A stretch of DNA of 64,000 nt from Cruorifilaria tuberocauda (lineage: Eukaryota > Nematoda > Chromadorea > Rhabditida > Onchocercidae), in the NCBI GenBank assembly GCA_013365365.1, contig JABVXU010000072.1, positions 1-64,000 of the forward strand. The letters run 5' to 3'. Positions 49,001 to 61,537 of this stretch are shown here, in pieces. The notes beneath the pieces are model-generated. The model ran no database searches and was not told the DNA's origin. It was given only the letters and a program-made list of their open reading frames with translations. Both the position numbers and the translations under genes were made by a program. Position 1 is the first letter of the stretch, and every line of letters begins with the position of its first letter.

Positions 49001-50115
49001 TCGAGCTAGACTGAGGACTTCAGGTTTGATGGGAATCTTAAGCTTATTTGGTCTTGATTTGGATCCAATAACGATGAGTGTTGTAATAATAGCTATTGGA
49101 TTCAGTGTTGATTTTACGGCTCACATATGCTATCATTTCTATCACTACAATGATTCGGCAGACGTTTCCAACGATTGCACTGAGCGTAAAATACGCAAAC
49201 TTTCTTCTATATATCTTGTCATTGGTGAACCAACCATTCAGGTTAATTTTAATTTATTATATCATATAATTCAATCCAATAATTAAAACATCTTCATTTT
49301 TTAAATAAATGAATTGCATTTAATAAAATGGATTTTAGAAAATTCCGCCAACCAATTTCTCGTAATTTCATCCTTCCTAATTGCTGTGGAAGCTTTGATT
49401 CAGATTGATTAGATAAGTTTGTTCCATAGAAATTTTTTAGAAATTTTGTAAGGATTTATTCTTGGTGGAAAATTAGGAGCAATATCGTGTGAAAATTATA
49501 GTTCCAATCAATATATAAATGTTTTTTCTGAAATCATTAATGATTAAAGAGATCGTTCCTTAATTCGGATACAATATAGATGATAAAATTGAATTACGGA
49601 TGATGAGATTTCCGCTTGACGTATTGAGGCTGTCGCAAGTCGGTTATGAGATTGCACTCTCGACCATAACACTATTTACGTATCCCTAAGTTGAACGGTA
49701 TATTATAACAAGTAATAACAAAAATCCATATATATATATCAATTATTCAATTTTCGTTTTTCAATTTCTATATATATCAAACTAGAACATGTGATATGTT
49801 TTTAGTTTATTCGGTTTCTCGACTTCCATTTAATCCTCCTGCATACCTATATGTTTATTCGCTTATCTTTTTCAGGCCGCAATATCAACCATTATAAGCA
49901 TGTTGCCCGTATTTCTGATTTCCACCGAATCAATCGTATCATTTGCCAAAACGATAGTGGTAGTAGTAGTATTAGGCACTTTTCATGGTATAATAACAGT
50001 GCCCGCAGTACTATCACGAAGTAGTAGTGAAATGGATGAAGATAAAGGAGTTATTACAGCAAACGGTCAGAATATTACTATGAAATCGGGATCTGAAGAT
50101 GCTACTGTGATATGA
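37047..50115 (+). CDS. Patched-related (PTR) RND-type transmembrane protein
   Basis: Member of the nematode PTR family, Patched-like proteins with a sterol-sensing domain and RND-transporter topology, used in cuticle, moulting and lipid or sterol handling. Exons: 37047-37241, 37867-37983, 41401-41520, 41994-42137, 42413-42583, 42935-43054, 43318-43447, 43840-44009, 44356-44498, 44876-45083, 45313-45465, 46182-46309, 46707-46789, 47336-47430, 48580-48700, 49024-49241, 49876-50115; 851 residues. An N-terminal helix (TLTLSLSILLVFIL) leads into a large extracellular loop with N-glycosylation sites (NTS, NKT, NFT). The first membrane block carries GLIPLLMMGIGVDDAFLL, whose GxxxD (about 331-335) is the RND motif; the second block has IIAIGFSVDF (725-729). 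The cytoplasmic tail is short. The exon 9 donor (TT|GTTCGT) is weak but needed for phase. The particular PTR paralogue cannot be named. Confidence 0.88.
39180..39900 (-). mobile_element. Degenerate BEL/Pao fragment (zinc knuckle and protease region)
   Basis: Lies on the minus strand in intron 2 of the PTR gene. Read from 39800 leftwards, a gag zinc-knuckle-like segment appears: CGQNH, one stop, then DNECQIYPTLEQRAKLVRKL, NCFEIGHKTTGC and a further CFYC-type pair (about 39770-39600). Downstream, at 39458-39189, a frame SQRLGSNIIVTRKECHSL...NKFKIERITAELEIS resembles the end of a DUF1758-type retroelement aspartic protease. Several stops and frameshifts break it, and no reverse transcriptase or LTR is visible. 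It could be the same family as the gag fragment at the left edge, but a different part of it. Confidence 0.65.
41922..41984 (+). repeat. tandem 30 bp repeat at PTR intron 3 end
   Basis: Two adjacent near-copies of a unit of about 30 bp containing ATAATCAAAATCAAGATAAT, immediately before the exon 4 acceptor used in the PTR model. Confidence 0.6.
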
Positions 50116-51602
50116 TAAACATTTTACTGTTCATTTTGAAAATTAAGTAAAAATAAATTTAAAAATGAAAAAAAAGGTCATGTACGATCAAGTGTTCTTT
50201 GTTTTCCATAAATTTCTTGAATGAAACTTTTTTTTAAATTTATAAAAATCTCCTATTGTTTCACTCATTATTATGGATTCTAATGAATCTTAATTATTTG
50301 AGCGTGAAAATTTTGAAGGAATTGTTATTCATATTATCGTAATTTGATTGATTCATAAGAAATTTGAAATTTTTGATATATCAAATTAGACTAAATTACA
50401 GTACTCCTCTCGAACTAAATTCATTCATAATTGGTACTTTCATCGAGCATTCTGAGCATGATACCTTCTTTTTTTTTTTTTAGATCAAATGACAGAAATT
50501 TCGCGCAGTTTTGAATTAATTTATAATTAGGAAAAAATATCTTAATGAGAATAGGTAATGAGTGAAAAGAAGATAATACTCTTCGAAGATGATCTAGAGA
50601 TAATAAGATAAATGAAGTGGATTAAAATGTAAAGATATGATAATGAAGTAGACTGTTAAACAGAAATAAAGATCGATAGAAATTACGGGAAATGGCTTCA
50701 ACGAAGATTGAGAACAGGAAAAGAACGCTTTATAAGATGTGAAAGAGAACAATGGGAGTAGCGGAAAGCAGTGGAGCTGCGGAACGATTGCGGAAAATAA
50801 TTGTAACAGAGATTGCGTACTGGAAAGACAGAGGAAATTGATGAATGGGAAGAGAAGGAAAATGTTGAATGGTATTTTGGAAAAGAGTGAGAGCTATGAA
50901 GAAAATATCGGTATAATAGAAGAAATGGCAGAGAATGATAAAGAGAAATGGAACAGGACATCTTCCAATTAGACTGTAAAACGATGTTGCACAGATAAAT
51001 TTGAAATTTTGGGGTATGTGTACGAGTTGCGATTGAATTATTGCTCTGTGAATTTATTATATAGGTGAGTGTTTCAAATTATATGCATAAGATTTTGGTA
51101 GGAATTGGAAAGACAGGAATTATCGGCACTTAATTTATTTTTTCTTGTAATGACTAAAGTATAATCAAATATTTGAATTTAATAGATGTTAATGAATCTA
51201 TACTGTTTAACTGTTCAGAAACGTTCGACGTTTTCACTTTGAGAATAGATGTAAAATGCAGACGTATTAGACTTAAAGAGCTTAAAGTATTATTTTGGAA
51301 GGGCTGAAATGGTCTAATAAATTTAGTAGATTCTTATCCGAAAAATTATTTGGCTAAACATGCATAAGATTTGAGTGTAAGATCTGATGAATGTTTGATT
51401 AGATGTAAATTGAAATCATTAGTTAATCATGTGGAATGGAGGGAATTTGAAGATTAATTCAGGATTAAAATTTTTTGTCACATGACAGCTTGTTTTTTTA
51501 CGTTTATTATCTAAGAAAGTTTTGTTTTTTTCGGTAAAAACAATATTTTAATGAAATTTTTTTTATTTAAATAATTTCTTGAAGTATATATTTTAAATTT
51601 CA
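50116..51602. other. intergenic region PTR / MRPL28
   Basis: Contains the PTR 3' UTR and the MRPL28 promoter region. A purine-rich segment at about 50690-50975 yields open frames on both strands of low-complexity composition, with no recognisable domain. Nothing else stands out. Confidence 0.5.
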
Positions 51603-51610
51603 GAGCTGGA

Positions 51611-53545
51611 ATGACAAGTGCATGCTTGGTAAAAAATTTGAAAGCTGTAGCAAACGTGCCACCACTTCCAGTAATTACATGGGATCGTGCTGAACGTATT
51701 CGACGGAACAAGGAGATTTGGGATAATAAGAATTCCATTGTACATCGCCTGCCTCATCATTATAAAAAAAGATACTGGGAGGTATGATTGAGAATGCGTT
51801 GTAGGAGAAAACTAGTGAATATTTATGTGAAATAAAGACGGAAAAAGAAAATGCATTGATATTGGAATGGGCAAGTTAATTCAAGTGAAACACATCATAT
51901 GAAAAATACTTAAGTTGAAGAAACATATGATATGTATACATATAAGTTGTTTTTTGTATTCTTCCAAATATTATGTCATAAAACAATCATGGTTGTTAAA
52001 TTGAAAATGCATATTAAAATTGTTTACAGTATGTACTTAGCGAAGCAAAACCTGTACATTATCGAAAACCGACATCCAGATACGAATGGGATGCTAAGCG
52101 TCGTACGATGGTAGAAACTGAGGTTTGTTATTATGAAACATCTATCAAGATAGATTATTGGACTTAGGCGATTTGTCGTATTGTTACATTTTAAATCTTC
52201 CAGTGATGTGCTGGGATTAGAAAAATGAGGGAAAGGAAGGATAAATGGTTTTGAACTCTTTCTCAACAGGTTACATAATTTTTGAAACGTTTAATAGATT
52301 TGGGAAATTTGATGGTATCAATATTTTTTGTTAGTTTTTCCATTAAAATAAAGTTTGGTATTAACGTGAAAGGATATGTATTTACAGCATTATCCGATAA
52401 TTGGTTTTCATCCACCAGAAGCTGATAAAGGATTATGGGGTGGCGAAACGGTGGTGAAAGGTTACGTGGAGTCGCGTCCTTTTACGAGAAAAAAGGTAAC
52501 ATCAAATTGGAAGTAAAATAATTTTGCATAAATTCATTTTATTGCGAAAATAATAAATTTATATTTCAGATCTTACCAAGGCATTGGGTACCACATTTTT
52601 TCTTTCCAAATTTAAAAACTGTTGTTATGTATTCGGAAATTTTGGACAAACATATGAAGATTACGGTGACGGAGCGTACGTGCCGCCTGATCGATCAACA
52701 TTTTGGGCTTGATTTGTATTTATTGGAAACACCCGAGATTGATCTTGCTTCAAAGTATGATTTTTTATATCTGAAACTCACAAACTTCGATAACTTTCCA
52801 GTTTATATTTTCGAATCATTAATTGTTGCAGATCGGTAAAGAATTGTTTGTAACCCGAGATTATTTGCTTTTATAATAATTGTGAATGAAGACTTCCGAA
52901 CTTACAATTCGCTCTTAATTGATTATAAAATTGATATTTTCTAGACTTGGCAATAAGTTAAAACGCGAAATTTTGATTCTTTTGGCAAAAGGCACTTATT
53001 ATCCAAATGATCCAGAACGGCACAACTTTATAAAGCATAAATATGCGAAGTTCGTAATGCCGTTAGAAGAAGCGGAATGGATTGGTTTAGATTTAAATGA
53101 AGCATGCAGGTCTGATATGTTTATTGATTTGCAATTTAAAATTGAAAATGGATATCTTTACATTTCGATTTATCGGTTTTTTGATGTTTATTCTAGAGAA
53201 AATTTAGAACATTCCCATCCCTTTTGTTTATGTTTTTTTATGGTTTATTGGGAAATTTGAACTCGTTCAAATACAGAAGGAAACTTTTTATTGGTACTGA
53301 ATCAAGCGTGCATACGATGTGTTTATATCACTTTCAGAAAGCAACAAGAAATTGAAGAAAGTATAAAACCGATGCCGGAAAAGTATAAATTTGAACTTGA
53401 TCTAGTCAAACGATTGGCAAGTGGTGAAGAGAATCCAGACCGTGATAAAATAATCAAGGAACTGGAAGCAGAATCAGTTATCGGTCAAAAAATAAGGAAG
53501 TTGATGGAAGCGACAACACAGCGGTTGAAAAAACTGTCGAGTTAG
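51611..53545 (+). CDS. MRPL28: Mitochondrial large ribosomal subunit protein bL28m
   Basis: Structural protein of the mitochondrial 39S ribosomal subunit. Exons: 51611-51781, 52030-52122, 52388-52495, 52570-52754, 52945-53109, 53338-53545, all GT-AG and in phase, 309 residues (longer than the human protein of about 256). Family blocks: RLPHHYKKRYWE, EAKPVHYRKPTSRYEWD, GFHPPEADKGLWGGE, MYSEILDKHMKITVTERTCR, LIDQHFGLDLYLLETPEIDL, PNDPERHNFIKHKYAKF and EEAEWIGLDLNEA. The order and spacing match MRPL28 of animals. The C terminus is a charged helix-prone extension (KQQEIEESIKPMPEK ... TTQRLKKLSS). An acceptor TTTCAG ends at 51603, seven bases before the ATG, consistent with trans-splicing. TRMT10 follows on the same strand. 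Confidence 0.93.
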
Positions 53546-54176
53546 AATGTACTTTGATTATATTGATATGTATGCGTCTGATATGTGTGATATTACCTTC
53601 ATGACGATATATTCATGTAAATAATTTTAGGCAATAATAGGAATTTAATAATAAGATAATGGTTTTCTGGTCACTTTTTCCATTATCATGCGAAAAAAGT
53701 TGTGAAATTGTTTAAGCAGTTCGGAAATATTGTCAGACTTCAAAAAATTTATTTTTCACTCAATCAACCGTATTCTTGTTGTAATTGATGTACCAGTGTT
53801 GCATTTCTTTCGAGTAGAAGTTTGATGCAATAACATTCTGACTCGATCAGAAATAAAAAACCTTAAATAGAATAAATAATTCAAGGCTTACTTCTTTTGG
53901 AATATTAAGCACGTAATTGTTTTGTTTTTTATCTTAAAATGTTAATCGTATAAAACAAATTCTATTTGTACCTTTGGTCTACCTTTACGACACAATTTCT
54001 TAATGTTCTATTACACCGATAATATTGGGAATTCTCGATCTTTAAGAATTTTCAACATACAATAGGGAAGAGATGACAAAGCTGATTTACGAATCACTAT
54101 ACTAATTGCGGTTGAAATTGTTTTTATAAATTGGATCCCTATACTTTCGTAATTTAAATTTCAATTATATTCACAG
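53546..54176. other. MRPL28-TRMT10 intergenic spacer
   Basis: A 631 bp AT-rich spacer between the MRPL28 stop and an acceptor-like TATTCACAG ending at 54176, just before the TRMT10 start. AATAAA-like words occur at about 53849 and 53870. The spacing is long for a C. elegans-type operon, so co-transcription is only a possibility. Confidence 0.4.
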
Positions 54177-54186
54177 GATGTTTTGA

Positions 54187-56333
54187 ATGGCCGATCCAGA
54201 AAGACATATGTTGGAAGACAATTCCGGAACAGATGCTGAATTAAGAGAACTGCAATCGGATGAAAATGCTGCAAAACAGAAGCTAGAGGATGGTGATATA
54301 AATGTGCATGAAATTTTGGTCGGAACAAGCATCAGTTATATGGAAAAATGTCTATCTAAAAAACAAATGAGGAGATTAGTTGTTAACAAATTTTAAACAT
54401 TTGTTGTTGGAAGGGTTTCTCATATTCAGTAAGTAGGTAGTGGAGTTTCGTTATTTATTAATGATATATATTAAATTTATTGCATTTATTTGTTGATAAT
54501 TTGACAAGTGGTATTTTTGACCTTTTTAGATTGAGAAAAGAGCAGGAGAAATTGCTCCGCAGGAAAGACAAACGGGCTAAAGAAAAGATGAGAAAAAAAA
54601 TGAAGCGTGCCGCGCAACCTGGAGCTAGTTATGTAAAACCCCGGCGGAAGCTTATCAGGTAATTTCTAAAGTCCCTTCCTACATTTTTGCAATAATATCT
54701 AGAAATATGTGTTTTATTCCATATATTATTCCCAGTGTATTATAAATTTCCACAGTAATATATGAAATAATTATTTTAATATCATCGCTAGTTTAGTCGA
54801 ATGGAAGATTCAAGATGTAAGCAAAGAGTTGCTATCGACATGCAGTTTGAATCTTTAATGCGGCCAAAAGATATTCGTCATCTTTTCGTTCAGCTCGCTC
54901 ATGCATATGCAGCCAATCGTCGAGCTGAAAATCCTTTGCAATTCAGCGTTGTTGGCTTTTCTGGTCTTCAGAACAAGGTTTTTTTATTTTTTGTTTCTGT
55001 TTTGGGAACTGAGAATATAAAATTTTAATTTAACATTCTTTATAGATATTATGAAAAATTTTTGAAAATTAATTGGTGTTGAATTTGAAATGAAAATTTT
55101 GTTTTCAGTTATTTTTTGATAATCCAAATAATCATCATTGGGATGTGGTATTCGAAGAACAACCTCTAGATGCGGTATTCGAGAAAAATGAGATTGTCTA
55201 CCTGACAGCGGATTCGGAAAATTCATTACAAACACTCGATAGCTCAAAAGTGTAGGTTTGTAATCTCTTTTAAACTGTCCATACTTTCATATATAGATGC
55301 ATAGGTGGTGCTTTAATTTCCCATGATTTCTATTGTTTTTAATGTAATGAAGTACCAAGAATAATCTTCTTGTAACTGAGTTCATACTTGATTTTTTTCT
55401 TGTGTATCTTTGCATCGTAAGATAGTTTTAGACATTTAGTTATGATTTCCGTTGATTCTTATTTCATCTCCAACAAAATTTTAAATATTCCCGTATAAAC
55501 GGAAAAATATTTAGATATGTTATTGGTGGTTTGCTGGATCACAATTCCCTCAAAGGACATTGCTTAAAATTAGCAGCAGAAAAGGGATATGCACATGCTC
55601 GGTTACCTATTGCTGAATATGTTATGTTACAAACTAGAAAGGTGATGAAATTTCATTGCTTATCGTCTAACATCATGTTACTTTACTTTTTAGCTATATT
55701 TCTTTTGGAAGGACGTAATTTTATGATACTTCTATATATTTCATCTGATTGTAGTAGCGTGTAGAGAGAAGAGGTAGTGCATAAATGTTATTGAAGAATA
55801 TCAATTCTTCGTTTTTGAAAACTTCAAGTGCTAATATTGCCAACAAAACTCAAGTGTATTATCGCAATATAATCCAATTTAATGGAAAAATAGAGCAGCA
55901 AAATCGTTGATGACATGAACGTCATACTTTTTGACGTGTCCGATATGCAGTTATGAATTTATGAGATGCGTTTCGCTGAAAAACATGAGATGATAGTGAA
56001 TGATGAATTCGTACAATTTCTTAATATGAGTTACTGTGTGACGACAGCAATAATTTTTGTAAAAAAAAGTATGAAAAAAAATATTCTTGACTAAGAGAAA
56101 GTTATATTCACTTATAAAAGGAAAGTTCTAAATTTCTCAATATACATGGATGTGGATTTTGTTGTTGGTTATTTAAGGTATTGACGGTTAATCAAGTTTT
56201 TGAAATTTTGCTACGTTATACGGAAAATCAGTCGTGGAAGAAGTCATTTCTTGATGTGATCCCGAAGAGAAAAGGCGTGATTGATAGCAATAAATGCTCT
56301 GAAAATATGGCAAATAACAATATCGAAGGATAG
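54187..56333 (+). CDS. TRMT10: tRNA (guanine-9-N1) methyltransferase, TRMT10 family
   Basis: SPOUT-class methyltransferase that makes m1G (or m1A) at tRNA position 9 using S-adenosylmethionine. Exons: 54187-54378 (donor uncertain), 54530-54658, 54797-54977, 55109-55251, 55515-55641, 56178-56333. Exon 1 is acidic and ends in LSKKQMRRL, matching the conserved ISKRQMKKL of TRMT10A. Exon 2 is a Lys/Arg-rich helix ([20 protein letters not shown]). Exons 3-6 are the SPOUT domain: [86 protein letters not shown] and IPKRKGV. Junctions 2-6 are in phase. The exon 1-2 junction is not: exon 1 at AGATTA|GTTGTT ends in phase 0 while exon 2 after its strong CTTTTTAG acceptor needs phase 2. A weak downstream acceptor (after 54545) would restore phase. 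It is closest to 10A by motif; paralogue not certain. Confidence 0.85.
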
Positions 56334-58093
56334 AATAATATTATAACTTAATCGGATTAAATAATTATTCGTCGAGCAGTAATGATGTCAACAGCAAACT
56401 TGTTGAATATGATAATTTTAATTGATGATAATCTATATATGAATCAGATTAGATCGAACCGTTTTGTATTGTTAATTTCAAGCTATATTTTGTATTATTT
56501 TATCAAGTTGCATCAAGTTGTTAGCGCAATAATCATGTATCAACGAATAAATTTATTGAATTTTACAATATTGGTTAACATATATTAACATATGGACACA
56601 TTTCTGCTTCTAATCCTCCCTCTGCGTAAATTTGAATTGAATCAAATTCAATCCTGCAATTTTATGCTTTAATCAATTTATAGTGCCGTTTCTCTGTAAA
56701 TTTCCTTCTAATGAATAACCATAATCAAGAAAAAAAATTGAAAATTAAATAGCAAATCAAAAATGAAAGTGATTACTAATCGAGTACTCTACCAGTGCCC
56801 GAGTTCGGTAGAAAGACGTTATAAGAAGAACGGTAATTTCTTTTTTTAAAGAAAATCAGTGGTGATATTTGACTACATTCAAATTTTCATTGAAAAGGAA
56901 AAAGGAAGGGGTTGATTGATTCATTCATTATAAATAATAGATTAATGATTTGTATGAAGCTTATATTTTCCTATTTTAGTAACAAAGCTCATCGCCATTA
57001 ATCAAATTTTTTAAAATATGTGTAATAATTAAATTCTGTGCATTGAATTAATTTTGTATATGTGTATTGATGACAAACATTGAGCACTAAATTTCAAAGA
57101 AGGATTTTTTGGGAGAAAGGGTGGAGGAGGCAGAAGAAATATAAAGTTCCTAAGTATCATCTTCCAGTAAGCGTATTCAGAAAAAAGCGAAAGAACAAAA
57201 ATATTTCGCTTCTGTTTAGGGAAAAACAAAAAAAACCAGTTGCATTGCCTACCAAAGTTTCATTACTTATCGATATTACAAAAACTCCCAGCCAAAACAG
57301 CAGGTTAGCCATTAAATGTTTCACTTTTTCCGGCCTTTCTGACGTAGCAAAACCTGTCCAGTCAATCATTTTTTTCTGACGTAGCAAAACCTGTCCAGTC
57401 TCATCACTTTGGACTCATTAATAATAAACATTATTACATTAAATGAATAGTTGATTACAATGTATGATAAAAAATATATCTTCATATAAATACAAAAGAC
57501 ATGTCATCACCATAATAACTAACATTTTATCAGGTATTATTTTTCCACAGGATAAGACAATAAGAATTGTCAAATTATTTGAAAAATCCCTAATCACATA
57601 TTTAAGTAATTGCACTGTAAAAACCAACATTAACATTAATAAAGTCTACTTGCAAAAATTTTCGATTGTCACGTCATCCATTTCATTCAACTGATTTATA
57701 GGATACTGAATAAGAATTCACTTTTTACGACAATCAATACCAATTCCTATCATCTCTTTTTTTTCATCTTAGAATTTTGAAAATGATGAATTCCTATGAA
57801 ACTAAAATTGAATTACCAAAAATTAACGAATAAGGAAATATTTATAGCCTAATACTCGTATGGTCATATGGCCTATCATTTTGTTAAGCAACTGATCTCT
57901 AATATTTCAGAACACACAGATATTCATTCCCTTCAAATATGCGTTGTACAAATAATAAGTGTAATAATGACTGTCTCTAAATATACATTTGTCCCTGCAG
58001 AGATACTGAAAAGAAAAAAGCGGAAATAAAGGACATACGGAGAATCAATAGCATACTTCTCCATAATTACCAAATTTTCACTCGATAAATACA
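56334..58093. other. convergent intergenic region TRMT10 / UBE2J1
   Basis: Holds the 3' ends of two convergent genes. AT-rich; the short open frames here show no recognisable domains. A 28 bp exact direct repeat occurs at 57336-57363 and 57373-57400. Confidence 0.5.
57336..57400 (+). repeat. 28 bp direct repeat pair
   Basis: Two exact copies of a 28 bp sequence containing GACGTAGCAAAACCTGTCCA, with a period of 37 bp, separated by a T-rich 9 bp spacer. They are clearly less AT-rich than the surroundings. Confidence 0.9.
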
Positions 58094-60236
58094 TTAAAAT
58101 ATAGCACCGTTTTGCAGAAAAAATAATCTTCTTAAAATCAAACTTATAATGATCACGGAAAAAAACCAAATAAAAATTAACTGCCAGGAATAGCGATGTA
58201 ATGTTAACTCCAAATCGTTGTTGACAGAGGTGATAGATGTTACGCGTGATTGGGTAGACAATTGCCTACGGCGTAAAGTTTCAGACATAACAGCAGAACT
58301 TTCTACGGTATCATTTTTCAGTTCGACATCACCTGTGACAGATAAATTTTGATTATCTACTGCTTCTTGCTTCCTTTCTTCTTTGTCTTCCTGCAAGAAA
58401 TGATTCAAATTCAACTTCGACCATCCAATTTAAAATAGATTATAAATAGATTTCTTCCATTAATTATCAAGAAGCGTTCCATATATAACCATAAATTCAT
58501 CGTTTAAAAAAAAATTCACAAAATCAATGAAACATTATTTCGTCCAATTCATACATCAATTTACAGAATCAATAAACAGAATATAGCACGAAAGAATATT
58601 ATATTGCGTCCAAGCTTTAATGTTGCAAAATACTTGCTAACTTTAATTGAAATTTGGGTAACCAAACGCCGCGCTTCTATAGCATCTGCATTATCACTAC
58701 GCACTGTTTCACTTGCTAATGCATTTCGCATACAAAGGCCACATTCTTTACAAACCCACTCATGGCTTCTGAAATTCCACTGAAATTCACTTTTTGGCAT
58801 TATGCTTCTTTTGTCCATCTACTATTAAAAGAAGAAAAAAATAAATATCAAATAAATGTGAAAATTTCTTCTTTCGTTCTACTACCTCTTTCATTTCCAA
58901 GTATAAGGTCATGTACAAATAAAGAAATTAAACACATTTTAGCAAGTTTTCGACGTTCTTCTGGTGGATACTCCAATGATCCCAATGCACCAGCCGCATG
59001 TGTAGGCATGAAACCAATAAGGGCCAGAAGTGCAGTCCGAACTAAAATTTGGTTGAAAGAATTATAAAACTATAATCTACATGACACTCAAAATCTGTTA
59101 TAAAAAGTTGGAAGTATCGCTGTTTAGTTTTCAATACCTGACTATTTTGCAAACGAATAATGAAATAACTTACTAGACCATGATGGTTGCCAAGATTCGG
59201 GATGATGACCGGAAATGCTAAGGCATATTTTCTGATTTAACTGGAAGCGACCATTTGGCTGCAAATAGGTTTTTGTAAAAGTTAAATTGTGATTTACACA
59301 GCAAAGCTTGAACGGTTTAATGAAAACAATAAATGTCATATGCTTTTTTTAATATATCGCAAATAAAACCATTTTAATTAAAACATTAAACAAAATTGGA
59401 ATCCAAAAACTGGAATGGAACAGTTTACAAACAATTTAGAAAATCTAAATTTGAAAATTGACCGTAAGTAGTATAACACTTGGTGGTTTCATAGGATAAT
59501 CTACTGGCAAAAGTATTCGTCCATGATAAATACCACCTTCGAAATCCGTATTGGCTGGCCCACGGACCGTAAAATGCCACTCAAACAAATTATCCTAAGA
59601 TGAATTTTTTTAATTTCAGAATGATTCTGTAAAAAGTTCGGAAACAATGGTGTTAGGAAATGATATTAAGAACTATTCATTTCAATTCATTATCAATATA
59701 AATTTAGAGTATTTCATAACAACTGCAGTCCACACATTGATTGAATATAATTAATTTATGAGTGACTGATCTACTATTAACACAATTAGGTTAGTTCAAA
59801 AAACATTTGAATAACTTTTAAGAGGAAACAAACAGCTTCTACAACGCATCATTACACACTTACTTCAAGTGGCTGAGCATAGTACATATCTGTTGGATTG
59901 CGTAATTCAGCAGCTTCTTTCATTAACCTTTTCACACCTCAACAAAATACTTTTTTATTAATATCACAAATAAAAATACGATTATTTAACACAAATTAAA
60001 TTATATCATAGTAAAAGATTAAAACTTCGAAAATTACACGTTCATTTTCTGCTATAACTTTCTATTAAATTTGATAAGAATAACATTTTTATAATTATGT
60101 TTAAATAATAAGTTATATATATATAACTTTTGGAACCAGGCGAAAAATTACACAGTTGTATGATAAAATTCGTTAAGAAAAAATGAAAACTCATACCAGT
60201 ACTTTTAAGGTTATACTGTGATAGATTTGAGGCCAT
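58094..60236 (-). CDS. UBE2J1: ER tail-anchored ubiquitin-conjugating enzyme E2 J1
   Basis: E2 enzyme of ER-associated degradation (UBC6e class), anchored in the ER membrane by its C terminus. Exons in transcript order: 60236-60197, 59937-59864, 59594-59463, 59258-59174, 59041-58936, 58768-58642, 58390-58094; all in phase, 286 residues. The UBC fold is seen in NLKSTGVKRLMKEAAEL, PTDMYYAQPLEDNLFEWHFT, GGIYHGRILLPVDYPMKPPS and PNGRFQLNQKICLSISGHHP; the catalytic cysteine is about residue 94 in KICLSI, followed by ESWQPSWSIRTALLALIGFM. A UBE2J1-type Cys cluster follows (SHEWVCKECGLCM). A Ser/Thr-rich linker with an RRRQLSTQSR segment leads to the tail anchor LIFIWFFSVIIISLILRRL (about 259-277) and a short lumenal end. 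Divergent from NSUN4. Confidence 0.94.
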
Positions 60237-61535
60237 CGTAAACGATTTCACTCCCTTAAATGATTCTTTTCAAATATTGTTATGTGACTTATAAGAAAAA
60301 TAGTAGAAACAATCGTTTTGAGAAATACGTAATTGTAATACAGGTAAGGTAATATGTTTTGATAGATTTATAAATGAAAATATTATACGTGAGTCATCCA
60401 AATGCTGCATAAAAATTTTGCTTAGTTACTGATAATCACTTCTGCAAAATCAACATCATTTCAATGTCACATGAAAAGGAAACCATTAAAAGTTTATATA
60501 GAAATTCAATATTCGAATTAATTAATTATATACTTAAATAGATATATTTTAAATGTATTTGGCAAAACTAATGATAGAATAACTCAAAAATTTGTATTTA
60601 ACACTTGATGCATTTAATGTAAATTTCAGTTTAATTTAGAGCATTATTCACTAGTGAAAAGATTGTTTTATTACATGATTCGTTTCAATAATAAACAACT
60701 TGCTGCTAACACACGGATGGGACCGACAGCTATTGCGTGACTAACTACGGAAATATTCCCATCAAATTCTAGAAAATTAATATTTCCGGTAAACGATACG
60801 TGCTACAATGGCAAAAACCTGATTACCAGTTGGAGCATCCACCCCTTCTCAGCAATTATCTTAATTTTCAAGTAGCCGTGGAATACTGAGCGGTCTTTTG
60901 ATATAAGAAAACCGGAATACGAAACCGGCTTTCCTTTCTTCGTCATTTTTTGCTGTGTATGAGGGGGAAAAAAAATTAACGATTGAATTAAGTGAGAAAT
61001 GATGGAAAGATAAAGATTTCTGAGAGTTTATTCAGGAATAATTAAGTGGAAGTTTTTGTTGTATTATATTCCTTCATTTTTTTATTTAACCTAGACTTTG
61101 CATATGATCAATTAGTCGATTTGATCAGTACGGAAGAAAGAATACAATGAATGCTTCTCGAACATTTATGAATCAGGAGGAAGAGAAGAAGTTGTAAAGT
61201 AGTGCTAAGCAGTTATCTCTAATATATCAATAATCCAGATTTGTTGCTTCATTAATAGAAATACCAATTTGATATTTTTTAATAATTTTAGTTATTTGAA
61301 GTTTTTACTTGAAGTTTCAGAGTACCGAACGAAAAACTCGGTTTATCTTATGAAGCATAGGGTAGTTTAAATAAAATTTGATAATGTTTGATATGATATG
61401 AACTTTCGAGGTATTTCACGAAATCACCTGTCTTCATATCACTAAAATTTGTGGAAATTTCGGTAGAGCTTAAAAGCGTTACTTGTATTTTATATTTTTT
61501 CTCTTAAAGTATTACTTACCCGTTTGAAATTTCAG
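60237..61535. other. divergent intergenic region UBE2J1 / NSUN4
   Basis: About 1.3 kb that should hold both promoters. A less AT-rich patch lies at about 60705-60960, without coding capacity or a recognised RNA fold. An acceptor-like AAATTTCAG ends at 61535, two bases before the NSUN4 start. Confidence 0.45.
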
Positions 61536-61537
61536 AA

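Noticed and set aside
50698..50972. Overlapping frames on both strands in purine-rich DNA
   Set aside because: Both arise from low-complexity GAA/GGA sequence; no domain, and similar length on both strands argues against coding.
51611..56333. MRPL28-TRMT10 operon as an annotated feature
   Set aside because: Same strand and acceptor-like sites fit, but the 631 bp gap is long and no direct evidence of co-transcription exists, so it is noted only as a finding.
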